A DNA stretch of 64,000 bases from Salinisphaera sp040361255 (GTDB lineage Bacteria; Pseudomonadota; Gammaproteobacteria; Nevskiales; Salinisphaeraceae). The notes under the pieces were generated by a model. That model saw only the letters and a program-made list of their open reading frames with translations. It did no database searches and was not told where the DNA came from. The DNA lies in the NCBI RefSeq assembly GCF_040361255.1, contig NZ_APNG01000001.1, positions 124,001-188,000 on the forward strand, written 5' to 3'. A program made the translations under genes and the position numbers. Positions 46,453 to 55,260 of this stretch are shown one piece after another; the stretch's first letter is position 1, and each line of letters opens with the position of its first letter.

Positions 46453-46557
46453 TTTTCCTTGTTGGAGACAGAACCGCAGAGCTCGCAGTTTGTGTGACCG
46501 AAGGCTTAGCCGACGAAACGACGAGCGTGGACTCATCGTGGGGTCGAGCCAGCGGCT

Positions 46558-46702
46558 GTCCGCAAATAAACGCGAAGACACGCGAATAAGATGTAACACC
46601 GCGCGCTCGAAGGCCGGTTGCTGGGCTGTTCATGCCGCATGCACACCGGTTTGCCTGATCAAGCGCTGCCACATTCGCGTTTATTGGCGTGCATTCGCGG
46701 AC
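46558..46702. repeat. Family A element, full
   Basis: The left end is GTCCGCAAATAAACGCGAAG then ACACGCGAATAAG; the right end is ATTCGCGTTTATTGGCGTGC then ATTCGCGGAC. It is in the same orientation as the element 105 bases before it and shares parts of the centre with it. Confidence 0.8.
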
Positions 46703-46750
46703 CGTTTTCGCCGACACGGCGATTGGGCGCGGATGCGTGGTGCGCCTCCT

Positions 46751-46770
46751 GTCCGCAAATGAACGCGCAC
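46751..46770. repeat. Family A partial end
   Basis: GTCCGCAAATGAACGCGCAC is a partial left end, about one and a half units long, near the acs terminator. It looks like a decayed remnant. Confidence 0.55.
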
Positions 46771-46794
46771 GTTGCAAGCGGCTTACGACGGACA

Positions 46795-46837
46795 TAAAAA
46801 AGGCCGGCGCCGGCGTGCGCAACGCGCAACACCGGGC
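46795..46837 (-). terminator. Terminator of acs
   Basis: On the minus strand a GC-rich imperfect stem (GGCCCGGTGTTGCGC against the complement of GTGCGC.CGCCGGCGCCGGCC) is followed by TTTTTT (A-run at 46796-46801). It lies about 70 bases beyond the acs stop. Confidence 0.65.
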
Positions 46838-46903
46838 CAGCCACCCCCTGCGATCGTCAGCGACGGTGGGCATTCGCCCCCGCCGCCTTAACCACCCTCG
46901 ACG

Positions 46904-48859
46904 CTAACTGCCCTTGGCCTGCAGCTGGTCGATGATCTGCGGATTTTCCAGCGTGGATACGTCCGAGGTGATTTCCTCGTCGCGTGCCACGGTACGCAGC
47001 AAACGCCGCATGATCTTGCCGGAACGGGTCTTGGGCAGCCCGTCCGCGAAGCGGATTTCCTCGGGCTTGGCGATGGCGCCGAGCTGTTCGGTCACCCACT
47101 CGCGCAACTCGGCGGCCAGCTGATCGCTGCCATCGTCGTTCTTGAGAATGACGAAGGCGACAATGCACTCGCCCTTGACCTCGTGCGGACGACTAACGAC
47201 GGCGGCTTCGGCCACGGCCTTGTGCGCCACGAGCGCCGATTCGACCTCCATGGTGCCCATGCGGTGGCCGGAGATGTTCACCACGTCGTCGATACGACCG
47301 AGGATACGGAAATTACCCTGCTCGTCGCGCTGGGCGGAGTCGCCGGCGACATAGGTATGTTCGTCGAACATACCGAAATAGGTTTCCTTGTAGCGCTCGG
47401 GATCACCCCAGATCGTGCGCAGCATGTAGGGCCACGGCTTCTTGACCACCAGAATGCCGCCGGCATTGGCATCGCTGACCCGTTCGCCGGACTCGTCGAT
47501 GATGTCGGCGGCGATGCCGGGCAGTGCCTTGGCCACGGAACCCGGTTTGGTGGGCGTGGTCGCCGGAATCGGCGTAATCATGTGGCCGCCGGTTTCGGTC
47601 TGCCACCAGGTATCCACGATCGGGCAACGTTCCTTGCCGATGACTTCGCGATACCACATCCAGGCTTCGGGGTTGATCGGCTCGCCGACCGTACCCAGCA
47701 GGCGCAGGCTATCCAACGCATGACGCTGCGGGTATTCGTCGCCCTGTTTCATGAGCGCGCGAATGGCCGTGGGCGCGGTATAGAAGATGGTGACCTGATG
47801 GGTATCGACCATCTTCCAGAAGCGATCGGCCTCCGGATAGGTCGGCACGCCCTCGAACATGACCTGGGTCGCGCCACAGGCGGTGGGCCCGTAGGTGATG
47901 TAGGTATGCCCGGTCACCCAGCCGACGTCGGCGGTGCACCAGAACACGTCGCTGTCGTTGAGATCGAACACCCAGCGGCAGGTACAGATCGCGCCCAGCA
48001 GGTAACCGCCGGAGGAATGCTGAATGCCCTTGGGCTTACCGGTGGAGCCGGAGGTATAGAGAATGAACAGCGGATGCTCGGCATCCACCCATTCCGGCTC
48101 GCATTCGTCGGCCTGACCGTCGACGGCATCGTGCCACCACAGATCGCGGCCCTCGGCCATGGTGACGTCGGCGCCGGAACGCTTGTAGACGATGACCTTT
48201 TCGATGCTCTGGCAGCCTTCCGAGAGCGCCTTGTCGGCGGTCTGCTTGAGCGGAATGAGCTTGCCGCCACGGTAGTTGCCGTCGGCAGTGATCAGCATCT
48301 TGGCTTCGGCGTCGTCGATACGATCGCGTAGCGACACGGCCGAAAAGCCACCGAACACGACCGAATGGATGGCGCCGATACGTGCACAGGCCAGCATGGC
48401 CACCGCGGCCTGCGGAATATTGGGCAGATAGATGACCGCGCGGTCGCCCTTGCTCAGGCCGTTGGCCTTGAGTGCGTTGGCAAAGCGGCACACACGTGCA
48501 TGCAGCTCGCGATAGCTGATGTGCTCGACCTCGCCATCATCGCCTTCGAAAATGATGGCGGTCTTGTCGCCCTTGCTGTCCAGATGCCGGTCGAGACAGT
48601 TATAGGAGACATTGAGCTCGCCATCGGCGAACCATTTGAAGAACGGGGCGTCAGACTCATCCAGAACCTGATTGAAGGGCTTGTGCCAATCGATCTTGTC
48701 GCGCGCCTGATCGGCCCAGAATCCCTGGTGATCCTTTTCGGCGGCTTGGTATAGCGCGTCTACGTCGGCTGGCTTGAGCGTTGCATGGTCAAGAAACGCC
48801 TGCGGCGGATCGAACTGTCGATCCTCTTTCAGAACCGATTCGATCTTGTTGTCAGCCAT
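46904..48859 (-). CDS. acs: Acetyl-CoA synthetase
   Basis: The 651-residue enzyme turns acetate, ATP and CoA into acetyl-CoA. Motifs are YTSGSTGKPKG (about 266-276, AMP-binding), the WWQTETGG block (about 413-420), GRIDDVVNISGHRMG (about 520-534) and the C-terminal PKTRSGKIMRR, whose last lysine is the regulatory acetylation site. GGGAGA precedes ATG 48859. It is divergent from the exbB operon and is followed by its own terminator. The thiolase lies further downstream on the same strand and may share acetate or ketone metabolism. Confidence 0.97.
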   Translation of the reverse strand: MADNKIESVLKEDRQFDPPQAFLDHATLKPADVDALYQAAEKDHQGFWADQARDKIDWHKPFNQVLDESDAPFFKWFADGELNVSYNCLDRHLDSKGDKTAIIFEGDDGEVEHISYRELHARVCRFANALKANGLSKGDRAVIYLPNIPQAAVAMLACARIGAIHSVVFGGFSAVSLRDRIDDAEAKMLITADGNYRGGKLIPLKQTADKALSEGCQSIEKVIVYKRSGADVTMAEGRDLWWHDAVDGQADECEPEWVDAEHPLFILYTSGSTGKPKGIQHSSGGYLLGAICTCRWVFDLNDSDVFWCTADVGWVTGHTYITYGPTACGATQVMFEGVPTYPEADRFWKMVDTHQVTIFYTAPTAIRALMKQGDEYPQRHALDSLRLLGTVGEPINPEAWMWYREVIGKERCPIVDTWWQTETGGHMITPIPATTPTKPGSVAKALPGIAADIIDESGERVSDANAGGILVVKKPWPYMLRTIWGDPERYKETYFGMFDEHTYVAGDSAQRDEQGNFRILGRIDDVVNISGHRMGTMEVESALVAHKAVAEAAVVSRPHEVKGECIVAFVILKNDDGSDQLAAELREWVTEQLGAIAKPEEIRFADGLPKTRSGKIMRRLLRTVARDEEITSDVSTLENPQIIDQLQAKGS

Positions 48860-48982
48860 AGATTCTCCCGATGCGTCGATTGCAAACATCAATCAGCATA
48901 CGCATTTGCACCCGCCGTCTGCATAAGACGAAAGGCGCATGAACCCTGGTTTTTCGATGGGCGAGGCGACCCGCCCTATGCT

Positions 48983-49001
48983 GGTAATAATAATCGTTCG
49001 C
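48983..49001. promoter_or_regulatory. Fur box-like site before exbB
   Basis: GGTAATAATAATCGTTCGC matches 14 of 19 places of the Fur consensus GATAATGATAATCATTATC by eye. It is an AT-rich island about 80 bases before exbB. Iron repression of the TonB energy operon is the expected use. The acs gene on the other side is probably not involved. Confidence 0.65.
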
Positions 49002-49078
49002 ATTTACTGCCTGTTTGATTCATACTCCTGCGCCTTGTCGCATCCAGTTTTTCATCTTCCACAGTCGAGAAAACGGTC

Positions 49079-49801
49079 ATGACATCCGATAGTTCCGCGG
49101 TATTCGACCTGGCCGGTCTGGTCGATTTGTTACGCCTGGGTGGCCCTGTGGTGGCCGTGCTGGTGGCCATGTCGGTCATCGCCCTGGCGATCGTGCTGCT
49201 CAAATGCTGGCAGTTCGCGAGCGCGCGCGTGGGCAAACGCCGCTTCATCGCACCCGCACTCGATCAGTGGCAAAACGGTGACCGTCAGGGCGCGATCGCC
49301 GCCCTGGCCGACGAACGCAACCCCATCGCCGATACATTGGCCGTCGCGATGCGCGGCGTGAATGCCGGCGCAGATGTGGCCGTGGTCCGAGAAGAGGCCG
49401 CCCGCGTGGGCGCCCGCCATCTCAGCCAGATGCGCAGCTATTTTCGCCCGCTCGAAGTCATTGGCTCGCTCGCGCCGTTGCTCGGTCTGCTGGGCACGGT
49501 CATGGGCATGATTACGGCATTCCAGCAGCTGGCCAACGCCGGCAGCCAGGTCGACCCCTCGGTACTGTCCAACGGCATCTGGGAAGCGCTGCTGACCACC
49601 GCGGTCGGCCTGGTGGTCGCCATTCCCGCGGTGGTTGCACTCAACTGGTGCGAGCGCGTGGTCGAGCGCCTGCATGAAGACATGCAGGATGCATTGACGC
49701 GCTTTTTCACCCGCCATGAGGCCGCCGCGCTGAGCCGACCGGCGCAGGCAAACGCCGCGCCCGCCGCAGGCCCCGCACAAACCTCCACCGCCCACGCCTG
49801 A
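49079..49801 (+). CDS. exbB: ExbB-type proton channel subunit
   Basis: The 240-residue protein has three membrane segments (about 20-42, 126-146 and 170-192). The MotA/TolQ/ExbB core EVIGSLAPLLGLLGTVMGMI (about 125-144), followed by GIWEALLTTAVGLVVAIPAV, is diagnostic. The tail (about 215-240) is Ala/Pro-rich. With ExbD and TonB it uses the proton gradient to power outer membrane receptors. It is the first of four closely packed genes behind the Fur-like site. Confidence 0.93.
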   Translation: MTSDSSAVFDLAGLVDLLRLGGPVVAVLVAMSVIALAIVLLKCWQFASARVGKRRFIAPALDQWQNGDRQGAIAALADERNPIADTLAVAMRGVNAGADVAVVREEAARVGARHLSQMRSYFRPLEVIGSLAPLLGLLGTVMGMITAFQQLANAGSQVDPSVLSNGIWEALLTTAVGLVVAIPAVVALNWCERVVERLHEDMQDALTRFFTRHEAAALSRPAQANAAPAAGPAQTSTAHA

Positions 49802-49806
49802 GCGCC

Positions 49807-50226
49807 ATGCATATCGAGACGTTCGAGCGGCGCAAGCACTCGATCAGCCTCACCCCGCTGATCGATGTGGTGTTCATCCTGCTCGTATTCTTCATGCTGG
49901 CGACCAGCTTTACCGACTGGCGCCCGATCACGCTGGCGACCGGCACCAGCGAAGCCGCGCCCGGCGACACCCCGCCGGCCGTGGTACGGGTGGATGCTGA
50001 CGGCAGCCTGCACTACGACGGCAGCACCAGCCGCGACCCCCGCACGCTGGCACAGCGCCTGAATGCCGCCATCGCGGCCGGGGATATCTCGGCGGTGATC
50101 GTTCAGCCGGCCCCCGAAGCCACGCTGGACGTCACCGTGGGCGCGCTCGATGCGCTCTCGGGCGCGGGCGTCGCGCCCATGTCGCTGGCCACCGGGACCA
50201 CCAGCGCCAAGGAGGATCGCCCATGA
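49807..50226 (+). CDS. exbD: ExbD-type biopolymer transport protein, first copy
   Basis: The 139-residue protein starts with a short cytoplasmic part and one membrane segment that includes the conserved PLIDVVFILLVFFMLATSF with its functional aspartate (about residue 20). The periplasmic domain follows. It starts 5 bases after exbB and overlaps the next exbD by 4 bases. Operons with two different ExbD proteins are known; the pair may form a mixed dimer. Confidence 0.9.
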   Translation: MHIETFERRKHSISLTPLIDVVFILLVFFMLATSFTDWRPITLATGTSEAAPGDTPPAVVRVDADGSLHYDGSTSRDPRTLAQRLNAAIAAGDISAVIVQPAPEATLDVTVGALDALSGAGVAPMSLATGTTSAKEDRP

Positions 50227-50624
50227 TCCTTGCGCCCCCCAAGCGGCCGCGCTCCACCGAAGAGAACATCCTGCCGCTGATCAATATCGTCTTTTTGCTG
50301 TTGATCTTTTTCATGCTCGCCGGGGTGCTCGCCCAGAAGCCGCCGTTTGAACTCACGCCGCCGGCCACGACCGACGCCGAGCAATCCACGCAGCTGGAAA
50401 ACAAGGTGCTGGCGGTTGCCGGCGATGGGCGCCTCGCTTTCGGCGGCGAACCGATCACGCGCGAGGCCCTGCCCCAGGCGCTGGCCGACTGGCCGAACGA
50501 CAAGCCCCTGCAGATTCGGGCCGACGGCGGACTCAAGGCCGATGCCCTGGGCAGCCTGTTCACCACGCTACGCGGTGCCGGCATCGCTGAAGTCAATCTG
50601 CTGACCCAGCACACGGACCCATGA
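50223..50624 (+). CDS. exbD: ExbD-type biopolymer transport protein, second copy
   Basis: The 133-residue protein has the same layout, with membrane segment LPLINIVFLLLIFFMLAGVL. The position of the proton-carrying aspartate is asparagine here (LINIVF instead of LIDVVF), so on its own it may not carry protons and would depend on the first copy. It overlaps both neighbours as ATGA. Confidence 0.9.
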   Translation: MILAPPKRPRSTEENILPLINIVFLLLIFFMLAGVLAQKPPFELTPPATTDAEQSTQLENKVLAVAGDGRLAFGGEPITREALPQALADWPNDKPLQIRADGGLKADALGSLFTTLRGAGIAEVNLLTQHTDP

Positions 50625-51490
50625 AACGCATCGGCCTGCACCACTGGGTGATCGTGCTCACGATCGCCATCGCCGCCCATGCCGCGTTGCTTGTGCGCTT
50701 TACGCTGAACGACACGATCCGCACGGCCGACACTGGCGCGGCCGGCGTGCGCATCGCGCTTGCGCCCACCCAGGGCGAGCCACAGCCCGAACAGGTGGCC
50801 GCCGACGCGGCCGAGCAACAAGACGAACCGGCCGAGCAAGAACCCGAGCCCAAGCCGGAGCCTACGCCGGAGCCGGAGCCGGAACCCACACCCGCGCCCG
50901 AACCGGAGCCGACGCCCGAACCAGAGCCCGAACCCACGCCGGTTCCCGAACCCAAACCCAAGCCACAACCGAAACCCGAGCCCAAGCCACAGCCCAAGCC
51001 GGAACCGAAACCGCAGCCCGAACCCAAGCCGCGCCCGAAGCCGGAACGCCGCGAACAGCCGCAAACCGCCACGGCCAGCAGCAGTGCGCGCCGCGACAGC
51101 AATGCGCGCCCGGCGGGCGGTCAGGATCGCAACAACGCGCCGGCCAAGGCACCGCAGACGGCCGCCACCACCCAGCAGGGTACGACCGGCAGCGTGTCCG
51201 ATACGCCGCCCGACTACCGTGCCGAGCTCGGCGCCTGGCTACAGCGCTACAAGGACTACCCGCGCCGCGCACGGCGACTGCGCCAGGAAGGCACGGTTCT
51301 GCTGTATTTCGTCATGGACCGCAACGGCCACGTGCTCGACTGGGAAATCCGCCAGAGCTCGGGTCATGAACTGCTCGACGAGGCGGTACGCGACATGATC
51401 CGCAAGGCCGACCCGCTGCCCGCCCTGCCAGCGAGCGTATCCATGCAGCGACTGGCCCTGACCGTACCGGTGCGCTTCCAGCTGCGTTAA
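50621..51490 (+). CDS. tonB: TonB energy-transducing protein
   Basis: The 289-residue protein has an N-terminal membrane anchor (about 8-26), a long Pro-Glu and Pro-Lys spacer (about 68-145) and a C-terminal TonB domain (about 195-289). The latter has YKDYPRRARRLRQEGTVLLY and WEIRQSSGHELLDEAVRDMI. It reaches across the periplasm to push TonB-dependent receptors. The acidic first half and basic second half of the spacer are as in E. coli TonB. The operon has no receptor gene beside it. Confidence 0.95.
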   Translation: MKRIGLHHWVIVLTIAIAAHAALLVRFTLNDTIRTADTGAAGVRIALAPTQGEPQPEQVAADAAEQQDEPAEQEPEPKPEPTPEPEPEPTPAPEPEPTPEPEPEPTPVPEPKPKPQPKPEPKPQPKPEPKPQPEPKPRPKPERREQPQTATASSSARRDSNARPAGGQDRNNAPAKAPQTAATTQQGTTGSVSDTPPDYRAELGAWLQRYKDYPRRARRLRQEGTVLLYFVMDRNGHVLDWEIRQSSGHELLDEAVRDMIRKADPLPALPASVSMQRLALTVPVRFQLR

Positions 51491-51506
51491 GGCCTAGCCG
51501 ACGCCC

Positions 51507-51609
51507 GGGCCTGTCGTCACGGGATATACGATCGCATTGCCCGTGCCGGGCATGTCAGGCAAGGCGCGGGCCGCCGAGCGCGGCGGGCCCACGGTCAAGG
51601 ACAGGCCCT
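51507..51609. repeat. Family B element (short)
   Basis: GGGCCTGTCGTCACGGGATA starts the left end (51507) and AGGGCCTGTCC is the complement of the right end (51599-51609). It fills the convergent gap between tonB and the lipoprotein gene and reaches the latter's stop codon. The left end matches the element at 44492-44687 and the palindrome at 9745. Confidence 0.6.
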
Positions 51610-52111
51610 AGCGCTGTTCGCCCGCGGCCACGGCCGCTGCCAGATTGTGCTTGAGCTGATTCGCGTCGTAGACGTCGGGGCCCTGGGCCGGTACTTCGTC
51701 GCCGATCTGGATTTCGAGCACCGTTTCGTAGCGCGTACGGCTCGACGCGCCGGTCGAATAGCCGATACTCGTGCCCCAGAACGGATAGCCCCAGCCGTAG
51801 CCCACACTCGTGCTCGGGCCACCGCCATAGGTGCTGGTCACCGGCGACGTCTCGCGTGAGTTGATCCGAAAACGCTCGCCCCCGTGCGCAAGCGCCACAT
51901 CCGCGGCCCGGAACAGCGCGAAGTTCTCGACCGTTTCCCGTGCCATGTCGTAATCGCCGGAAAAACTCACCCGATAGCGATCGGCCGTGAGCTGGGTGTC
52001 ACGATACCCATAGCCATCCGCCGTCGGCGCGGCACGATAGGCCGGCCCGCTGGCACAGGCGGCCAGCAGCAGGGCACTGCACAATACGACAAGCGATGAT
52101 CGGATGTTCAT
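51608..52111 (-). CDS. Small outer membrane-type lipoprotein (CC0125/CC1285-like)
   Basis: The 167-residue protein has a lipoprotein signal with LLLAAC (C19) and a mature part with GYGYRDTQLTADRYRVSFSG and ARETVENFALFRAADVALAHGG. I recall this pattern in the CC0125/CC1285 family lipoproteins, function unknown. A Gly/Tyr/Ser-rich region (about 97-125) follows. It is convergent with tonB and divergent from the acylase gene. Confidence 0.75.
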   Translation of the reverse strand: MNIRSSLVVLCSALLLAACASGPAYRAAPTADGYGYRDTQLTADRYRVSFSGDYDMARETVENFALFRAADVALAHGGERFRINSRETSPVTSTYGGGPSTSVGYGWGYPFWGTSIGYSTGASSRTRYETVLEIQIGDEVPAQGPDVYDANQLKHNLAAAVAAGEQR

Positions 52112-52303
52112 ACCCCTAATATAGCGCGCCATCGGCTCGGCGGATGCAAACACACGCATATTTCACCGACGCACGGGCCACAGCACGCGCCAGAGCAACA
52201 AAAACCATATATTGCCGGGCGCTTGCGCGTGCAAACAATAATTCACGGGGCTATGATCGCCGGGTGCGACTTGGGCACGAGAGATTATTCCCAGGGGGAG
52301 ACC

Positions 52304-55069
52304 ATGAAACTATTCAAATTCAAGCGGCCGCTACTCGCGGCCGGCGTATCGTTATGTTTGGGTGTCGGCCTGATCGGCTGTTCATCCGGCGGAGGTGACG
52401 ACAATGTCGACAGCGGCAATAACACCGGCACCGGCCCCGCCGCGCTGACTGCCAGCCAGATCAGTGCGCCGGACGGCAAACTGTCCGCGCGTATTCAGAC
52501 CACCACTGGTGGCGTGCCGCATATCACCGCCGACAACCTGCAATCCGTGGCCTTCGGCTCGGGTTATGTCCAGGCACGCGACAATATCTGCATCATCGCG
52601 GATTCGATCGTGCGTGCGCGCGGCGAACGGGCGAAATACTACGGGCCGGGCACGCCCATCAACCCCGACGACCCTGAAAACCAACAGCTGCCTGTAAATA
52701 TCGTCACCGATTTCAGCTACAAGGCCCTTGGCCTGTACGAAAAAGCCCAGGCCGAGTTCGATGAACTCTCGGCGCCCTCGCAGGCCATGCTGCGAGGCTT
52801 CGCCGCTGGCTACAACAAGTACCTCGCTGAAACCGGCAACGACAATCTGCCGGCCAAGTGCAATGGCGGGGATTGGGTTTTCCCGATCACGGCCACCGAT
52901 GTCTATGCCTACTACCAGCTGGTGGCCCTCTATGCGAGTGGCGATCAGTTCACCGGCGGCCCCATTTTCCTGGCCGTGCCGCCAGGAACGAGCCCGAGGC
53001 CTCGGCTGGCCGTGCAAACAAGCGCGACCTCGCCCGCGCCTACTTCGTACGCCGACGCCGATCCGGCATCGACTGACGTTTTCAACGCCAAGGCACTCGC
53101 CGAGTTCGCGCGTTCGGCCACGCCCAAATCGATTGGCGCTAAGACCGATTTCAACGACCGTGGCATGGCCAGCAACGGCTGGGGCATCGGCTCTGAAATG
53201 ACTGAGAATGGCAAGGGCGCACTGCTGGCCAACCCGCATTTCCCCTATACCGGCAATCGCCGCCTGTATCAGATGCAGCTTACGGTGCCGGGCGTTTATA
53301 ACGTCAACGGCGCTGGCCTGATCGGTATCGTGATCCCGCTGATCGGATTCAACGAAAACATCGCCTGGACCCACACCGTGTCCACCGCGCAGCATTTCAC
53401 GCTCTATGATCTGACGCTCGACGAGAGCGACTCCAGCTACATGACGTATATCAAGGACGGTGAGCCGAAGCGCATCGAAGAGCGCACGCTCACAATCGAG
53501 GTGCTGACAGACCAGGCCCCCGTCCCGCTGCCGTTCCAACGTGAGTTCTATTTCTCGGAATACGGCCCGATGCTCGCCGGCAACGTGATCAACGCAAACC
53601 TTCCGGCCTGGGGCGGCGAGTTCGCCGGACGTGAATCAGCGCTGACCTATCGCGACGCCAATACCGAAACCGCCCGCCAGGTGGTCGACCAGTGGCTGAA
53701 CATGGGCCGGGCATCCAACCTTGCCCAGTTCAAGAAGCCGTTCGAGGCCTGCGGCAGCGTGCTGTGGGTCAACACCATGTATGCCGACGACTCCGGTCAG
53801 GCGTTCTATATCGACGGCACCTCGGTACCGCAACTCTCGCCCGGCGCGCTGCAGGCGTTTCAGGCGCGGGTGAACTTCAACCCCGTGGTGGCCGGGCTGT
53901 TCGACAATGGCGTGACCCTGCTCGACGGCAGCCGTTCGCTCAACGACTGGATCGAGGGTGACTGCGATGGCCGGGTGCCCTATGCCGGCGCGCCCAAGCT
54001 CGAGCGCCGCGATTATGTCCAGAACTCCAACGACAGCTACTGGGCGACCAATCCGAAGTCGTTCCTGACCGGCTATTCGCCGCTCTACGGCAAGACCAAC
54101 AGCATCCTCTCGCCGCGTACCCGCATGGGCCTGAAGATGCTGGAAAACCCGACCGACCCCGGCCTGTCGACCGTGGCTCCGGCGGGCAGCGATGGCAAAT
54201 TCACCGGCGAGGAAATCATCAACGCCCTGTATTCCAACCGGGCCTACTACGCCGAAACCCTGCTCGACGAGTTGCGCAGCCGTTGCGACAACGCCGGCGA
54301 TACCGCCATCAACACGGGCTCGGGCAGCCGCTCGGTGGCCCAGGGGTGTGCCGCGCTGGCCAACTGGGACGGCGTATACGATGTGAACAGTACCGGTGCG
54401 CATGTGTTCCGGATGTTCATGGCGGACTACGATCCGACCTATCCGGCCCAGTTCTCGGTGGATTTCGATCCGCAAAACCCGGAAACCACGCCGAGCACGC
54501 CCAACGCCGCGCCCAGCAATCCGGCCCAGGATCCGATGCTGGCATCACTGGCCCGTGGCCTGGACCGACTCGATCAGGTGAATATTGCGTATAACGCGCG
54601 CCTGGGCGATGTTCAGCGTGAACAGCAGTCGGCGGGTACCCGTCCTAATGGCACGCCGGCGAAGTCTGGCAGCCCGATCGAATGGCACGGCAACCAGAAC
54701 CTGGAAGGTGGCTTCAATATCGTGCGCCCGGATACCGACCCGGTCGAGGACGGTACCCGCTATCCGCGTTATGCGCCCGCCGATACCATCGAGAACTCGG
54801 GCGATCTGTCGAGCACGCCCGGCGAGGGCTGGTTGATTGGCTACGGCACCAGCTGGCACTTCGGCCTGAGCTTTACCGACAACGGCCCGGCAGGCTATGG
54901 GCTGATCAGCTACAGCCAGTCCGACGATGCCGGCTCCGACCACTTCGAGGACCAGGATCAGCGGTATTCGAACAAGAACTACCGCAAGTTGCTCTATCGC
55001 CAAGCCGATATTGCCGCCAACCTCGAAAGGAAACAGGAGAACATCGAGGCAACGGTCGAGACCGAGTAG
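52304..55069 (+). CDS. Penicillin acylase-family (N-terminal nucleophile) lipoprotein
   Basis: The 921-residue precursor has a lipoprotein signal (VGLIGC, C26) and a typical acylase alpha-chain start (VPHITADNLQSVAFGSGYVQ then ARDN, about 71-93). The autocleavage point is GMA|SNGWGIG, giving nucleophile S290 on a mature beta chain of about 632 residues. GGGGGAG lies before ATG 52304. Relatives cleave amides in beta-lactams, acyl-homoserine lactones (quorum signals) or siderophore precursors. The TonB operon nearby makes a siderophore role possible but not proven. Anchoring to a membrane is unusual compared with soluble periplasmic relatives. Confidence 0.9.
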   Translation: MKLFKFKRPLLAAGVSLCLGVGLIGCSSGGGDDNVDSGNNTGTGPAALTASQISAPDGKLSARIQTTTGGVPHITADNLQSVAFGSGYVQARDNICIIADSIVRARGERAKYYGPGTPINPDDPENQQLPVNIVTDFSYKALGLYEKAQAEFDELSAPSQAMLRGFAAGYNKYLAETGNDNLPAKCNGGDWVFPITATDVYAYYQLVALYASGDQFTGGPIFLAVPPGTSPRPRLAVQTSATSPAPTSYADADPASTDVFNAKALAEFARSATPKSIGAKTDFNDRGMASNGWGIGSEMTENGKGALLANPHFPYTGNRRLYQMQLTVPGVYNVNGAGLIGIVIPLIGFNENIAWTHTVSTAQHFTLYDLTLDESDSSYMTYIKDGEPKRIEERTLTIEVLTDQAPVPLPFQREFYFSEYGPMLAGNVINANLPAWGGEFAGRESALTYRDANTETARQVVDQWLNMGRASNLAQFKKPFEACGSVLWVNTMYADDSGQAFYIDGTSVPQLSPGALQAFQARVNFNPVVAGLFDNGVTLLDGSRSLNDWIEGDCDGRVPYAGAPKLERRDYVQNSNDSYWATNPKSFLTGYSPLYGKTNSILSPRTRMGLKMLENPTDPGLSTVAPAGSDGKFTGEEIINALYSNRAYYAETLLDELRSRCDNAGDTAINTGSGSRSVAQGCAALANWDGVYDVNSTGAHVFRMFMADYDPTYPAQFSVDFDPQNPETTPSTPNAAPSNPAQDPMLASLARGLDRLDQVNIAYNARLGDVQREQQSAGTRPNGTPAKSGSPIEWHGNQNLEGGFNIVRPDTDPVEDGTRYPRYAPADTIENSGDLSSTPGEGWLIGYGTSWHFGLSFTDNGPAGYGLISYSQSDDAGSDHFEDQDQRYSNKNYRKLLYRQADIAANLERKQENIEATVETE

Positions 55070-55085
55070 CACGCTACTCACGGTT

Positions 55086-55119
55086 AAAGCCCGGCCCGCA
55101 TACGCGCGCCGGGCTTTTT
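55086..55119 (+). terminator. Terminator of the acylase gene
   Basis: AAAGCCCGGC (55086-55095) and GCCGGGCTTT (55108-55117) with a 12-base loop are followed by TTATT. It lies 17 bases after the stop. Confidence 0.88.
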
Positions 55120-55260
55120 ATTGTCGGCTGGCGGTATGCCAGCGCGTCAGGCCCGACATTACGGCCCCCGACTTGGGCTATTGCCACGCGGTCGGCTAGA
55201 ATCGCCGCCCTGTATGCGCGCGTGAGTCGTCGCAGTTAGAACGACGGCCGAGGAGACAAC

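Larger units (their letters stand above)
46152..46903. other. 750-base intergenic region filled with family A repeats
   Basis: No gene is supported between the thiolase and acs genes. The region holds two full family A elements (46301-46452 and 46558-46702), one solo end (46751-46770) and the acs terminator (about 46795-46837). Short open frames overlap the repeats and are not credible genes. Confidence 0.75.

Noticed and set aside
46439..46873. Short open frames in the thiolase-acs gap
   Set aside because: They are made mostly of family A repeat sequence, with no ribosome sites and no family match.
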